NCBI GenBank assembly: GCA_017856985.1 | Contig: JAFMEA010000004.1 | Span: forward strand, 17,150 to 81,149 | Direction of reading: 5' to 3' | Length of the DNA: 64,000 bases | From: Planktomarina sp. | GTDB taxonomy: Bacteria; Pseudomonadota; Alphaproteobacteria; Rhodobacterales; Rhodobacteraceae | In this document: piece after piece, positions 44,038 through 53,582 of the stretch | How the letters are laid out: every line of letters begins with the position of its first letter | Numbering within the stretch: the stretch's first letter is position 1 | The notes under the pieces: generated by a model | Told to the model about the DNA's origin: nothing | The model's input: the letters and a program-made list of their open reading frames with translations, nothing else | The model's database searches: none | Position numbers and translations under genes: made by a program

Positions 44038-44768
44038 TCGGAATATGGATCAATGTAAACTTCATTAGCTTCATCTTTTAATTGAAATCGCCGTCGCTGC
44101 AAATAAATTAATTTATTTTGGGCATAACTATCGGCGCTTTCATAAAGCACCGCATCAATCTGGTCGCTATAAATCTGTCTTGCCTGCAACAGAGCACCCA
44201 CACCAGCCACTGAACGATAGGTAGTTACCGGTTCTTTCAGAATATAACTTGATGGATCAAGAAGAGCCATATCAACAAATCGCCCTACACCATCTCTGAA
44301 GTTAGAAGCCCCAAATAGCGGCAGTTCGATGTAGGCTCCTTCATTAAAACCCCAACGATGCAAAGTTTGCCCAAAGTCCGAACTATTTTCATATAAACCA
44401 ATTCTATTGGCTGGATCAAAAATTCCTAATAGACCGAAAGAACTATTTACTATAAAACGCGATAAATTTTTTCCTGCAGCTTTAAGGTCAAGTTGCAAAA
44501 CATTATTCACTACTTTCCCTGGCAAACTTAAATTACCAGAAAAGTTACTCAAGCTATTTTCAAGTGGGTCAGGAGCTAAAGCACTGTACCCTACAGATAT
44601 CGGCGATATAAAGTTGCTATCAATAAACTTATTCAATTCATGAGTTTTTCGATTCACAAGTTCTAATGGATCATTGTTGAAGGCGTTAGGAGCTTGGCTA
44701 CAAGCGGTAACGAGCATGACCACTCCTAAAAGAGTAAATATTGAAATTTGGCCATTTTTAAAAACCAT
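44034..44768 (-). CDS. mlaA: MlaA (VacJ) outer membrane lipoprotein
   Basis: Outer membrane component of the phospholipid trafficking system. The 244-aa protein has a lipoprotein signal with lipobox MLVTAC (Cys about residue 23), then DPLELVNRKTHELNKFIDS, the family core PGKVVNNVLQLDLKAAGKNL, RFIVNSSFGLLGIFDPA, FGQTLHRWGFNEGAYIELPL and SSYILKEPVTTYRSV. It is first in a two-gene operon with mlaC, on the strand opposite to PBP1A. The ~230-nt gap upstream of it, toward the RidA gene, is AT-rich with no gene seen. Confidence 0.93.
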   Translation of the reverse strand: MVFKNGQISIFTLLGVVMLVTACSQAPNAFNNDPLELVNRKTHELNKFIDSNFISPISVGYSALAPDPLENSLSNFSGNLSLPGKVVNNVLQLDLKAAGKNLSRFIVNSSFGLLGIFDPANRIGLYENSSDFGQTLHRWGFNEGAYIELPLFGASNFRDGVGRFVDMALLDPSSYILKEPVTTYRSVAGVGALLQARQIYSDQIDAVLYESADSYAQNKLIYLQRRRFQLKDEANEVYIDPYSE

Positions 44769-44999
44769 TGGTCACCTAAATGTAGTACTTTAAAATACTT
44801 TCTAACGTGAAGCTTTAAAAATAAAGTTAAAACTTTTTAAAAATATTGTTTACTGGTCTAATGCTGCCCAACCATAGCTCTTCAAGCGGTGTATTAAAAT
44901 GTCGTATTCTAGTGCGCAATCTATTAAATTAAGTTTTCTCTTTTAACGAAACCAAATAACGCATATCGCTTAAAAATAATAATTCCGGGAGCTAAGGTT

Positions 45000-45464
45000 A
45001 TGACTAACAAAATCGAAACAACACTTGCCCAATTGGGTATTACATTACCAGATGCTCCAGGACCAGCAGCTAACTACGTACCATTCGTACATGTGGGTGA
45101 TTTGGTATACGTTTCTGGCCAAGTTAGCCAGGACACAAAAGGTTTTATCATTGGCAAATTAGGTGAGACCATGTCAACCGACGAAGGTGCAGCCGCGGCA
45201 AGGACATGCGCAATGGCTTTATTGGCACAAGTAAAAACAGCTTGTAATGGAGACCTTGGTCGCCTGGTGCGCGTAGTAAAACTGTCAGGGTTCGTTAACT
45301 CAACCCAAGATTTCACCGATCAGCCAAAAGTAATAAATGGCGCATCAGATTTTCTTGTGCAAGCTCTTGGTGAAGCAGGTAAACACGCACGTGCCGCTGT
45401 ATCTGCTCCGTCACTTCCAATGGGTGTAGCCGTGGAAATCGAAGGTATATTCCAAGTCAAATGA
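45000..45464 (+). CDS. RidA/YjgF family protein
   Basis: A 154-aa protein of the YjgF/YER057c/UK114 group, subtype with the long N-terminus (MTNKIETTLAQLGITLPDAP). Typical segments are NYVPFVHVGDLVYVSGQVSQ, AAAARTCAMALLAQVKTA, VVKLSGFVNSTQDFTDQPKV and HARAAVSAPSLPMGVAVEIEG, the last holding the Arg that binds enamine or imine carboxylates in RidA. Members deaminate reactive 2-aminoacrylate-like imines; this subtype is less well characterised. It overlaps the phosphodiesterase start by 4 nt. Confidence 0.9.
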   Translation: MTNKIETTLAQLGITLPDAPGPAANYVPFVHVGDLVYVSGQVSQDTKGFIIGKLGETMSTDEGAAAARTCAMALLAQVKTACNGDLGRLVRVVKLSGFVNSTQDFTDQPKVINGASDFLVQALGEAGKHARAAVSAPSLPMGVAVEIEGIFQVK

Positions 45465-46216
45465 TCCAATTGCCTTTGAGTTTTCTGACCCGCCCAATTG
45501 CGCATCGGGGGTTACACGACGTCCAGAACGAGCGACCTGAAAACTCATCTGCCGCAATTGCTGCTGCTATATCTGGTGGTTATGGAATTGAAATTGATGT
45601 CCAGCTCTCCAAAGATGGCGACGCCATGGTCTTTCACGATTATCATCTGAACAGAGTTACGAGCCAAAATGGAGCAATTGCGCAAAAAAATTCAGAATGG
45701 CTCTCGAAGGTAACCTTATCAGGTGGGACAGATACCATAGCAACTCTAAATCAAACCTTGGCTCAAATTTCTGGGAAAGTACCACTTTTAATTGAAATTA
45801 AAGATCAAGATGGAAACCTAGGCAGTAACGTTGGTCAACTTGAGTTGAAAGTCGCTCAGGCGTTGAAAACCTATGTTGGTGATGTTGCTGTTATGTCATT
45901 TAATCCCAATTCCCTAGCAGCCTTTGCTGAAAGCAATCTCAATATTCCCATTGGTTTAGTAACTGACCGATTTGAAGCAGCGGACTGGCCAACCATACCA
46001 CACTCAACCCGGTTACATTTACGTGGTATGAACGACTTAGATAGAATTGGTGCTAGCTTCATTTCACACAACCATAAATATTTGTCTGATTTACAAAGTT
46101 TTGTCCCTCAACTTCTTGGGCTGCCGATTCTTTGTTGGACGATACAATCGGCAAAATCCGAAAAAAAAGCACGGGAAATTGCAACCAATATAACCTTTGA
46201 AGGTTATTTGGCATGA
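45461..46216 (+). CDS. glycerophosphodiester phosphodiesterase
   Basis: A 251-aa GDPD-family enzyme releasing glycerol 3-phosphate from phospholipid head-group diesters. The catalytic and metal residues are in RPIAHRGLHDVQNERPENSS (His-Arg and Glu-Asn), GYGIEIDVQLSKDGDAMVFHD (Glu, Asp and second His) and LLIEIKDQDG. There is no signal peptide, suggesting a cytoplasmic enzyme. The ATG overlaps the RidA stop as ATGA. In roseobacter-like genomes this gene and a FemAB/GNAT-like gene follow RidA. Confidence 0.91.
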   Translation: MIQLPLSFLTRPIAHRGLHDVQNERPENSSAAIAAAISGGYGIEIDVQLSKDGDAMVFHDYHLNRVTSQNGAIAQKNSEWLSKVTLSGGTDTIATLNQTLAQISGKVPLLIEIKDQDGNLGSNVGQLELKVAQALKTYVGDVAVMSFNPNSLAAFAESNLNIPIGLVTDRFEAADWPTIPHSTRLHLRGMNDLDRIGASFISHNHKYLSDLQSFVPQLLGLPILCWTIQSAKSEKKAREIATNITFEGYLA

Positions 46217-46267
46217 AGTTTCTGCAGCGCCCAGTGCAGCTAGTACCTGCTATGTGTAGAGGTTAAC

Positions 46268-47455
46268 GTGAATAAAGATAAACAATGCGAAATTAATGTA
46301 TTAACGAATTTGTCTCAAGTGACTGAGCAAGAGTGGGATGATTGTGCTTGCCCTGAGGGCAAGGACGGCCGCCCAATTGACCCGTTTACCACATACCGTT
46401 TCTTGAAGGCTTTAGAAGACAGTAATTCAGTAGGACATGGTACCGGTTGGATACCACATTATTTACAGGCAAAATTAGCAGATGAGACAATTGGGATATC
46501 CCCACTCTATGTAAAGACCCACAGCCAAGGTGAGTATATTTTTGATCATAACTTTGCTAATGCTTATGAAAATGCAGGTGGTTCTTATTACCCAAAACTA
46601 CAGATAGCTGTTCCACACACACCCGCCACAGGCCGGCGACTTTTAGTGAAAGACGCCCACGCAACGACAGCAAAATCAGCTTTAGTTCAAGGAGCCGTGC
46701 AGCTAGCATTACAGAATAAAATGTCATCACTGCACATCACATTTTGTAGTAAAGTTGAGCTGGAAACAGGTGCACAAATGGGCTTACACAAGCGCCAAAC
46801 GCAACAATTTCATTGGTTCAACTCAAACTACAAGAGTTTTGAAGATTTTCTAGCAAACCTTAGCAGCCGTAAACGCAAAAATATCCGCAAAGAAAGGTTA
46901 CAGGCTCATAATTTTGGGGGTACAATTGAAGTGCTAACTGGGGATGCCATTAAACCAAAGCATTGGGATGCCTTTTGGACATTTTACCAAGATACTGGCG
47001 CTCGAAAATGGGGCACACCATATTTAACACGACAATTCTTTGAAGAAGCTCAAAATAATTTGCGCGACGATATATTGTTAGTGATGGCCCATATTGACGG
47101 AGTTTACGTAGCAGGTGCCCTGAATTTTATTGGGCGGAATACTCTGTACGGCCGCTACTGGGGTAGCACCGAAGGCTTTCCCTTTTTACATTTTGAGTTA
47201 TGTTACTATCAGGCAATCGATTTTGCGATTTCCGAGCGGTTAGATAGTGTTGAGGCTGGAGCTCAGGGATCACATAAGCTTGCCCGTGGATACCTTCCTG
47301 TTGCAACATATTCACTACATTGGTTTGCAGACCAAGGTTTTTCAGACGCCGTCGCAAAGTATTTAGAGGCAGAGGGTAAAGCGGTAAACGAAGAAATTAA
47401 TGTACTAACCACTTATGGGCCATTCAAAAAAATAGAAGTTGAGGAACAACAATGA
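46268..47455 (+). CDS. FemAB/GNAT-like peptidogalycan biosynthesis-family protein
   Basis: A 395-aa protein of the DUF482 / 'peptidogalycan biosynthesis' GNAT-related family (function unproven). It starts at GTG 46268 with GAGG 5 nt upstream. Visible features are [54 protein letters not shown], the [20 protein letters not shown] region, and [24 protein letters not shown] with [16 protein letters not shown]. The double acyltransferase-like layout resembles FemX-type transferases. Its end overlaps phhB. Confidence 0.85.
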   Translation: MNKDKQCEINVLTNLSQVTEQEWDDCACPEGKDGRPIDPFTTYRFLKALEDSNSVGHGTGWIPHYLQAKLADETIGISPLYVKTHSQGEYIFDHNFANAYENAGGSYYPKLQIAVPHTPATGRRLLVKDAHATTAKSALVQGAVQLALQNKMSSLHITFCSKVELETGAQMGLHKRQTQQFHWFNSNYKSFEDFLANLSSRKRKNIRKERLQAHNFGGTIEVLTGDAIKPKHWDAFWTFYQDTGARKWGTPYLTRQFFEEAQNNLRDDILLVMAHIDGVYVAGALNFIGRNTLYGRYWGSTEGFPFLHFELCYYQAIDFAISERLDSVEAGAQGSHKLARGYLPVATYSLHWFADQGFSDAVAKYLEAEGKAVNEEINVLTTYGPFKKIEVEEQQ

Positions 47456-47739
47456 CAGATGCACTTTCCGACCGCACCCAATTACAGGAATTATTCAAGA
47501 CAGATTGGTCACTTCTCGACAATAGGGATGCGATATCAAAGGAATTTAAATTTGAGTCGTTTCACCAAGCTTGGGGCTGGATGACCCAGGTCGCGATTTG
47601 TGCCGAAAAACTTGATCACCATCCAGAATGGTCAAATACCTACAACCGGGTACAGGTAGTTTTGACAACACACTCATGCGATGGCTTGTCTGGTCTTGAT
47701 ATTAAATTAGCCAAATTCATGGATAAGGTAGCCAGCTAA
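47452..47739 (+). CDS. phhB: pterin-4a-carbinolamine dehydratase
   Basis: A 95-aa protein of the PCD/DCoH family, dehydrating 4a-hydroxytetrahydrobiopterin during pterin recycling. The signature is seen in [20 protein letters not shown], then [26 protein letters not shown] with the conserved His-His-Pro-Glu-Trp, and ends [17 protein letters not shown]. The ATG overlaps the upstream stop by 4 nt. No phenylalanine hydroxylase is in the window, so its substrate context is open. Confidence 0.93.
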   Translation: MTDALSDRTQLQELFKTDWSLLDNRDAISKEFKFESFHQAWGWMTQVAICAEKLDHHPEWSNTYNRVQVVLTTHSCDGLSGLDIKLAKFMDKVAS

Positions 47740-47741
47740 AT

Positions 47742-48233
47742 TTAAGTCATGGTCTCTAACATTGTTTCGCCAGTACTGCGGTCGCAGGCACGAGTTGATG
47801 TCTCTTCATTAAATATCTGAACTACTCCATCTACCACTAACATTGCGTATCGCGATGAACGGCCAAAAAATCCAACGAGTGGTACATCAAAATTCATACC
47901 AATGGCAGTTGTAAATTCGCTGGACGGATCAGCCCACATTGATATCCCCACCAAATCTGCTCCTGTTACTTTAGACCATTCTTTTAATACGTGTACATCA
48001 TTCACAGATATACAAATAATCTCATCTACTCCCTTAGATATTAGTTTATCATGGGTTCGGATAAAGGACGGAACGTGTGCAGTTGAGCAAGTTGACGTAA
48101 AAGCACCAGGAAGGCCAAATATAATAACTTTCCGATTAAGTGTAAGTTCGTCCACTGTTATCTGTTCTGGGCCTGCATCACCCATACGCACCAATGTTGA
48201 AGCAGGTAGCCGATTACCAACTGATACTGCCAT
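47742..48233 (-). CDS. peroxiredoxin (Prx5/AhpE-like redoxin)
   Basis: Thiol peroxidase of the Prx5 group. I start it at ATG 48233, with AAGGA 7 nt upstream, giving MAVSVGNRLPASTLVRMGD; the longer frame adds eight residues. The 163-aa protein has the peroxidatic motif GLPGAFTSTCSTAHVPSF with Pro-x-x-x-Thr-x-x-Cys, and MWADPSSEFTTAIGMNFD plus RYAMLVVDGVV further on. A possible resolving Cys is in STRACDRSTGE. It is convergent with phhB and divergent from the ferredoxin reductase, whose NADH-linked electrons it might use. Confidence 0.92.
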   Translation of the reverse strand: MAVSVGNRLPASTLVRMGDAGPEQITVDELTLNRKVIIFGLPGAFTSTCSTAHVPSFIRTHDKLISKGVDEIICISVNDVHVLKEWSKVTGADLVGISMWADPSSEFTTAIGMNFDVPLVGFFGRSSRYAMLVVDGVVQIFNEETSTRACDRSTGETMLETMT

Positions 48234-48310
48234 CGCTTTGTCCTTCCTTGATTGCATATTATTTATCTGTGAATATAGAATTTTAAAGAAAATACCATGA
48301 GGGTTCAGTA

Positions 48311-49516
48311 ATGTCTGGAATTATAATTATTGGTGCAGGACAGGCAGGGTCATCCTTAGCTATTAAATTAAAGACATTAGGTTATGAGGGTACGGTAACT
48401 CTAATCGGGGATGAGCCAGTAGCACCTTATCAACGGCCACCTCTTTCAAAGAAGTATCTGCTTGGTGAAATGACACTAGATCGACTGTATTTACGACCAC
48501 CAGAATTTTACGCCAAGCAGGGAATAGACCTCAGAATAAACACCGCCGTCGACGCCATTAATATTGCAGAAAAAACAATTCAAATTGGTAGCAAAAGTTT
48601 AGGTTATGAACAATTAGCACTTACCACAGGATCAAAACCTCGCCTTTTGCCTTCTAGGATTGGCGGCAAGCTAAATGGCATTTTTTCCGTCCGCAGCTTA
48701 GCCGATGTCAACGCGATGAAATCAGCATTTGACAAAGGTGGGCATGTTCTAATTGTTGGTGGTGGTTACATCGGTCTGGAGGCGGCAGCTGTTGCTGCAG
48801 CAAAAGGTTTGAAAGTCACACTAATTGAGATGGCCGAGCGTATCCTACAGCGCGTTGCATGCCCAGAAACTTCCAACTATTTTAGAGATTTACATCAAAA
48901 TCGTGGTGTCAAAATACTTGAAGGTGTTGGACTGGATTCCCTAACAGGCGATGGTCATGTAAACGGCGCAATTTTAAGTAATGGGTCCACTCTCAATATT
49001 GATTTCGCAATTATCGGTGTAGGAATTTTACCAGAAACATCCCTAGCAGAAGCAGCGGGGCTTATTCAAAACAATGGGATTGAAACCGATAGCTGGGGTC
49101 GAACGTCAGCTCCAGATATTTGGGCAGCTGGCGATTGTGCTAGTTTTCCATTTCAAGGAGGCCGCATAAGGCTTGAAAGCGTGCCCAATGCCATTGATCA
49201 AGCCGAAGTTGTGGCATGTAATATGCTGGGTTCAAAACAAGATTATATTGCAACTCCATGGTTTTGGTCTGACCAATACGAGGTTAAATTGCAAATTGCA
49301 GGCTTGAATGCAGGTTACACAAATGTTGTAGTACGAGACGGTAGTAGTACCCGGTCTCACTGGTACTACAAGTCAGACAAATTGTTAGCAGTAGACGCCA
49401 TGAATGACCCGCGAGCTTACATGGTAGCTAAACGATTAATCGAAGCAGGCGAAACTGCAGACCCAAAAACCATTGCCGACCCTCAGAGCGTTCTAAAAGA
49501 ACTATTACGAAAGTGA
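48311..49516 (+). CDS. FAD/NAD-dependent ferredoxin (rhodocoxin-type) reductase
   Basis: A 401-aa flavoprotein of the pyridine-nucleotide disulfide oxidoreductase superfamily, putidaredoxin/rhodocoxin-reductase branch. It has the N-terminal FAD site IIIIGAGQAGSSLAIKLK, the YQRPPLSKKYLLGEM segment typical of the branch, the NAD site VLIVGGGYIGLEAAAVA, the second FAD motif TSAPDIWAAGDCASFPF, and the C-terminal reductase domain with WFWSDQYEVKLQIAGL. No redox-active CxxxxC is present. It probably passes electrons to a 2Fe-2S ferredoxin; partners are not encoded next to it. It overlaps rsmD as GTGA. Confidence 0.9.
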   Translation: MSGIIIIGAGQAGSSLAIKLKTLGYEGTVTLIGDEPVAPYQRPPLSKKYLLGEMTLDRLYLRPPEFYAKQGIDLRINTAVDAINIAEKTIQIGSKSLGYEQLALTTGSKPRLLPSRIGGKLNGIFSVRSLADVNAMKSAFDKGGHVLIVGGGYIGLEAAAVAAAKGLKVTLIEMAERILQRVACPETSNYFRDLHQNRGVKILEGVGLDSLTGDGHVNGAILSNGSTLNIDFAIIGVGILPETSLAEAAGLIQNNGIETDSWGRTSAPDIWAAGDCASFPFQGGRIRLESVPNAIDQAEVVACNMLGSKQDYIATPWFWSDQYEVKLQIAGLNAGYTNVVVRDGSSTRSHWYYKSDKLLAVDAMNDPRAYMVAKRLIEAGETADPKTIADPQSVLKELLRK

Positions 49517-50055
49517 GAATAATTTCAGGGCAAAACCGCGGACTGAGGCTTACAAGTTTGGGCAGTGGAGATTCTGGAGTAAATTTACGTCCAACGACGG
49601 ACAGGGTGCGTGAAAGCCTTTTTAATATACTACAAAATCGTTTAGATTTTGATGGTTTGGTTGTTCTTGACCTGTTTGCAGGGACCGGTGCCTTGGGGCT
49701 AGAGGCGATATCAAGGGGTGCAGAGTATGTCACATTTGTTGAAAAATCTCGCTTCAGCCAGGATATTATTAAAAAAAATATTGAGCTAATTGGGTGCTCC
49801 CAGCGCTGTAATTTACTTACACAAGACGCAACCAAGCTTAGCCCAGGCAGACCATGTGATTTGGTTTTTTTAGATCCACCCTACGGCAAGGGCCTTGGAG
49901 AAATTGCCTTGGGCAGCGCTGTAGCAAAAGGCTGGATTCTGCCAGGAACATTAATCGTATTTGAAGAATCCACAACCTCAAACCCCGATGGTTTTCATGT
50001 AGAAACCACTCGCAAATTCGGTGGCTCCACCATCACACTGCTTACTTCAATTTGA
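49513..50055 (+). CDS. rsmD: 16S rRNA (guanine966-N2)-methyltransferase
   Basis: Methylates G966 in 16S rRNA during 30S maturation. It starts at GTG 49513, overlapping the preceding stop, and gives MRIISGQNRGLRLTSLGSGD. The 180-aa protein has LRPTTDRVRESLFNIL, the SAM motif VLDLFAGTGALGLEAISRGA and the catalytic DLVFLDPPYGKGLGEIAL (Asp-Pro-Pro-Tyr). The length matches. Its 3' end overlaps the end of a short minus-strand candidate gene. Confidence 0.95.
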   Translation: MRIISGQNRGLRLTSLGSGDSGVNLRPTTDRVRESLFNILQNRLDFDGLVVLDLFAGTGALGLEAISRGAEYVTFVEKSRFSQDIIKKNIELIGCSQRCNLLTQDATKLSPGRPCDLVFLDPPYGKGLGEIALGSAVAKGWILPGTLIVFEESTTSNPDGFHVETTRKFGGSTITLLTSI

Positions 50056-50197
50056 ATCCTTCAGGTCCTTTAGGATTGACTTCCTCTAAACCACCGCCTA
50101 GCCGAGGCGCTGTCCGGTTGGCGTTTTTGAATGCTCTTGCATCTCTTTGAGCTGGCCGAAACCAAGGTCCGCTCTTGGTAATGCGAGTTACAGTCAA
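50042..50197 (-). CDS. candidate small protein (51 aa) between rsmD and the helicase gene
   Basis: Open frame on the minus strand starting at TTG 50197 and ending inside the 3' end of rsmD. No ATG is available; a GGA lies about 8 nt upstream of the TTG. The product is basic, with Arg/Lys/Gly/Pro-rich segments such as RITKSGPWFRPAQRDARAF, then RTAPRLGGGLEEVNPKG. The amino acid make-up is more protein-like than most shadow frames here. I do not recognise the family and the start is weak. Confidence 0.35.
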   Translation of the reverse strand: MTVTRITKSGPWFRPAQRDARAFKNANRTAPRLGGGLEEVNPKGPEGFKLK

Positions 50198-50263
50198 AGG
50201 GCAATTCCGTCCCCATGATCGAAGTGATCCGCCAGCTATCCGCAGAAGCGCAAGGGGTTAACT

Positions 50264-51829
50264 ATGACGTTTGAAGAATTGGGCTTAATGCCACGCCTAG
50301 TTGAGCAATTAGCTGAACAAGGCATAGTAGACCCAACACCTATTCAAGTGCAGGCTATTCCACATGCCCTCAGAGGCGAGGACGTTATGGGCTTAGCCCA
50401 AACTGGTACGGGGAAAACAGCGGCCTTTGGACTACCAATTATGAACCACCTGCTGAAAGTAGGAAGCAAGCCAGCGCCAAAAACAGTTCGAGGGTTAATT
50501 TTAGCACCAACACGCGAATTAGCCGGCCAAATTAAGGATAACCTATTATCTTACTCACAAGGAACCCACATCAAGGTAAACCTTGTGGTGGGTGGACTGG
50601 CCATTAAGGCCCAAATCAACCGATTAGCCCGAGGCACCGACTTGTTAATTGCAACACCTGGTCGCCTGATTGATTTAATCGACAGGCAGGCAGTGGATTT
50701 GTCCTTCACTCAATTTTTAGTTCTCGACGAAGCAGACCAAATGTTAGACCTCGGCTTTATTCATGCGTTGAGACGAATTGCGCCACTATTGGCTCCAGAA
50801 CGTCAAACCATGTTGTTTTCAGCAACCATGCCAAAACATATGAACGAATTAGCAGACACCTATTTAAAAAACCCTCAACGTGTTGCCGTCTCACGCCCTG
50901 GTGCGGTTGCTGATAAAATCACACAAGAGGTTCACTTCGTTGCCGGCACAGCAAAAACAGATTTTTTAATCGAAAAACTTGCTGAGCACAGAGACGATGC
51001 TGCCATAGTTTTTGCCCGGACTAAGCACGGTTCAGAGCGGTTAATGAAAGCACTTTCAAAATCTGGTTTTGAAACAGATTCCGTTCATGGGAACAAATCC
51101 CAAGGTCAGCGCCAACGGGCCATTGACGGGTTACGCAATGGTAAAATCAAAGTCTTGGTAGCCACCGATGTGGCAGCTCGTGGACTAGACATTCCGGATG
51201 TACGTTTTGTTTACAACTATGATTTACCAAATGTTTCTGAAAACTACATTCATCGGATTGGTCGTACTGCGCGCGCAGGCCGTGATGGCCGCGCCATTGC
51301 CTTCGTTGCACCTGATGAGATGGGCGAATTGAAGGATGTAGAAAAAGTATTAAAGGCCGAAATTCCAGTGGCTAGTGGCCGCCGTTGGGATCTTATACCC
51401 GGTGTTGACACCCGCAAGCCAAAACGTAAACAACCTTCAGGCCGCAGTGGACCTCGCAGGGACGATGACAGCAGAGGCAAAAAAAGATCACATGGGGCTC
51501 GTCCAGGGTCTAGTGGAGCTAGTAAATTTTCAGGTAGGAAATCATCTTCGGCTAGTGAGCCGAGCGACAATATAAAACCAAAATTAGAAGGCCGTTGGCA
51601 TCCAAGCAATGAAAGTTCATCCATGCAGTCACCACAGCCCAAGCCACGCAAACCTCAGGGTTCATCTTCTAATGCGCCACAAGCAGAATCCAACCAACGT
51701 GGAAAATCATCAACAAAATTTAGTGGGAAACCAAAAAATAGGGGTGGCAAGCCTGCCGGACGTCCAGGACAATCTAAAGGTAAGCCAAATGTGGGCGGAA
51801 ATTCCAAGCCAAGACGCCCTCAGCCCTAA
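50264..51829 (+). CDS. DEAD-box RNA helicase, RhlE-like
   Basis: ATP-dependent RNA helicase likely involved in ribosome assembly or mRNA decay. The 521-aa protein has the Q motif region (MTFEELGLMPRLVEQLAEQG), motif I AQTGTGKTAAFGLP, Ia APTRELAGQI, Ib TPGRLIDLI, II VLDEADQMLDLGF, III FSATMP, and motifs IV-VI (AIVFARTKHGSERL, ATDVAARGLDIPDV, HRIGRTARAGRDG). After residue ~375 comes a long basic, low-complexity tail rich in Lys, Arg, Ser, Gly and Pro, which probably binds RNA. Upstream 208 nt include a leaderless-looking stretch and a possible minus-strand small gene. Confidence 0.94.
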   Translation: MTFEELGLMPRLVEQLAEQGIVDPTPIQVQAIPHALRGEDVMGLAQTGTGKTAAFGLPIMNHLLKVGSKPAPKTVRGLILAPTRELAGQIKDNLLSYSQGTHIKVNLVVGGLAIKAQINRLARGTDLLIATPGRLIDLIDRQAVDLSFTQFLVLDEADQMLDLGFIHALRRIAPLLAPERQTMLFSATMPKHMNELADTYLKNPQRVAVSRPGAVADKITQEVHFVAGTAKTDFLIEKLAEHRDDAAIVFARTKHGSERLMKALSKSGFETDSVHGNKSQGQRQRAIDGLRNGKIKVLVATDVAARGLDIPDVRFVYNYDLPNVSENYIHRIGRTARAGRDGRAIAFVAPDEMGELKDVEKVLKAEIPVASGRRWDLIPGVDTRKPKRKQPSGRSGPRRDDDSRGKKRSHGARPGSSGASKFSGRKSSSASEPSDNIKPKLEGRWHPSNESSSMQSPQPKPRKPQGSSSNAPQAESNQRGKSSTKFSGKPKNRGGKPAGRPGQSKGKPNVGGNSKPRRPQP

Positions 51830-51838
51830 AGTCTAGAT

Positions 51839-52648
51839 TTACTTATAAGTGGGATGAAAAATATCAGCAGGCGATAGGGTAAAAATCTCGCATCCCGTCG
51901 CTGTGACACCAACAGAATGTTCAAACTGTGCAGATAATGATTTATCTCGGGTTACGGCAGTCCAATCATCAGCTAAAACTTTAGTTTCAGGTCGGCCCAG
52001 ATTAACCATCGGTTCTATAGTAAAAAACATACCCTCCTCTAAAATAGGTCCAGTTCCAGGCCGTCCATAGTGCAGCACATTTGGGGGCGCATGAAACACC
52101 TGTCCAAGTCCATGACCACAGAAATCTTTCACAACACTCATGCGATGGTTTTCTACGTACGTTTGAATAGCGTGACCAATATCACCAAAAGAGTTTCCCG
52201 GTATCACTGCCGAGATACCCTTAAAAAGAGCGTCATGGGTTACTTGTATCAGGCGTTCCGACTTACGTGGAAGTTTACCAGCCACATACATACGGCTGGT
52301 ATCACCAAACCAACCATCAACTACTACCGTGACGTCAATATTAAGAATATCTCCGTCTTTAATGCGCTTATCCGCAGGGATCCCATGACACACAACATGG
52401 TTCACCGAGATACAGCTAGCATGTTGGTAGCCTTTGTAACCAATCGTAGCAGAAGTGGCACTATGGGCAGCAACCATCTCCGTAATGATCCTATCTAACT
52501 CAGCTGTGGTCTGACCCACAGATATATGAAAAGTAATGTCATCAAGGATCGTAGCGGCTATGCGACCAGCTTCCGCCATGCCTGCATAATCTCCAGGTTC
52601 ATAAATTCGAATACCATCTTTGGTCAATCGTCCACGGGCTGAGTTCAA
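51839..52648 (-). CDS. map: type I methionine aminopeptidase
   Basis: Removes the initiator Met from new proteins. The metal ligands are all visible: HASCISVNHVVCHG, LNIDVTVVVDGWFGDTSRMY (two Asp), CGHGLGQVFHAPPNVLHYG (His), FFTIEPMVNLG (Glu) and TAQFEHSVGVT-like SAQFEHSVGVT (Glu). I choose TTG 52648 because AGGAG lies 7 nt before it, giving 269 aa beginning NSARGRLTKDGIRIY, close to family length; an upstream TTG at 52729 would add 27 unconserved residues. It is convergent with the helicase gene (9-nt gap). Confidence 0.92.
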   Translation of the reverse strand: MNSARGRLTKDGIRIYEPGDYAGMAEAGRIAATILDDITFHISVGQTTAELDRIITEMVAAHSATSATIGYKGYQHASCISVNHVVCHGIPADKRIKDGDILNIDVTVVVDGWFGDTSRMYVAGKLPRKSERLIQVTHDALFKGISAVIPGNSFGDIGHAIQTYVENHRMSVVKDFCGHGLGQVFHAPPNVLHYGRPGTGPILEEGMFFTIEPMVNLGRPETKVLADDWTAVTRDKSLSAQFEHSVGVTATGCEIFTLSPADIFHPTYK

Positions 52649-52859
52649 GAGTCCGCTCCTGTCTGAAACATTCTCTTGGTATAGTTGAAGGTTTTCGTAT
52701 GGACCAGAGACGTCGAGACTAAAAATCAAAAAACACTATTTCCTAATTTTGTATTTCATTAAAACCAATTGGAACAATTGATAAACCGGACTTGTATATG
52801 GGGCTTTGAAAGCTCTAACTACAGCCGTATAAACAAAAAATTCGATCTAAGGATATCAA

Positions 52860-53582
52860 ATGACTAACCCAACAGCCGCAATGCTTGTGATTGGAGATGA
52901 AATCTTATCCGGTCGAACTCAAGACACCAACACGCACCATTTGGCGGGTGAGTTAACAATGCACGGGATAAATCTCAAAGAGGTAAGGGTCATAAGTGAT
53001 GACTCTGGGTCTATCGTAGCAGCTGTCCAAACATTAAGTGCGACTTATACGCATGTGTTTACGTCGGGAGGTATCGGTCCTACCCATGACGACATCACCG
53101 CTGACTGTATAGCCAAAGCTTTTGGCTCACATATTGATATACGTGACGACGCACGGGCCATCCTACAAGCTCATTATGATGCACAAGGCTTGACCCTTAA
53201 TGAAGCCCGGCTCCGAATGGCACGTATCCCAGACAATGCAATTTTAATTGACAATCCTATTAGTAAAGCACCAGGGTTCACATTAAAAAATGTTCACGTA
53301 ATGGCAGGAGTTCCGTCCATTTTTCAAGCCATGGTAGCAAGTGTTTTGCCGACCATCACTGGAGGTGAACCTTTGATCTCCAAAACATATCGTGTCGAAC
53401 GCGGCGAGGGAGAAATAGCAGCTCCAATTTCGCAATTAGCTTCTGCATTTCCAACCCTTTCGATTGGCTGTTATCCATTTCAACAGAACGGGCTTTACGG
53501 AGCAAATGTTGTAATCCGAGGCCAAGAGCCTGCGCTAGTTAAAGAGGCGATGACTAGGTTAAAAACAGAATTTCCGACATGA
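52860..53582 (+). CDS. molybdopterin-binding (CinA N-terminal/MoCF) domain protein
   Basis: A 240-aa protein with the MoCF_biosynth domain as in the N-terminal half of CinA. It shows MLVIGDEILSGRTQDTNTHH, SDDSGSIVAAVQTLS, the central FTSGGIGPTHDDITADCIAKA loop (motif SGGIGPTHDD) and VMAGVPSIFQAMV. The C-terminal deamidase half of CinA is absent, so it is the short form, whose activity (possibly nucleotide-sugar or FAD-related pyrophosphatase) is not certain. AAGGA precedes the ATG. Its stop overlaps the GNAT start by 4 nt. Confidence 0.88.
   Translation: MTNPTAAMLVIGDEILSGRTQDTNTHHLAGELTMHGINLKEVRVISDDSGSIVAAVQTLSATYTHVFTSGGIGPTHDDITADCIAKAFGSHIDIRDDARAILQAHYDAQGLTLNEARLRMARIPDNAILIDNPISKAPGFTLKNVHVMAGVPSIFQAMVASVLPTITGGEPLISKTYRVERGEGEIAAPISQLASAFPTLSIGCYPFQQNGLYGANVVIRGQEPALVKEAMTRLKTEFPT

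Noticed and set aside
50213..50275. 19-codon plus-strand frame running into the helicase start, considered as a leader peptide
   Set aside because: No ribosome site ahead of its ATG, and a competing minus-strand frame uses the same bases.
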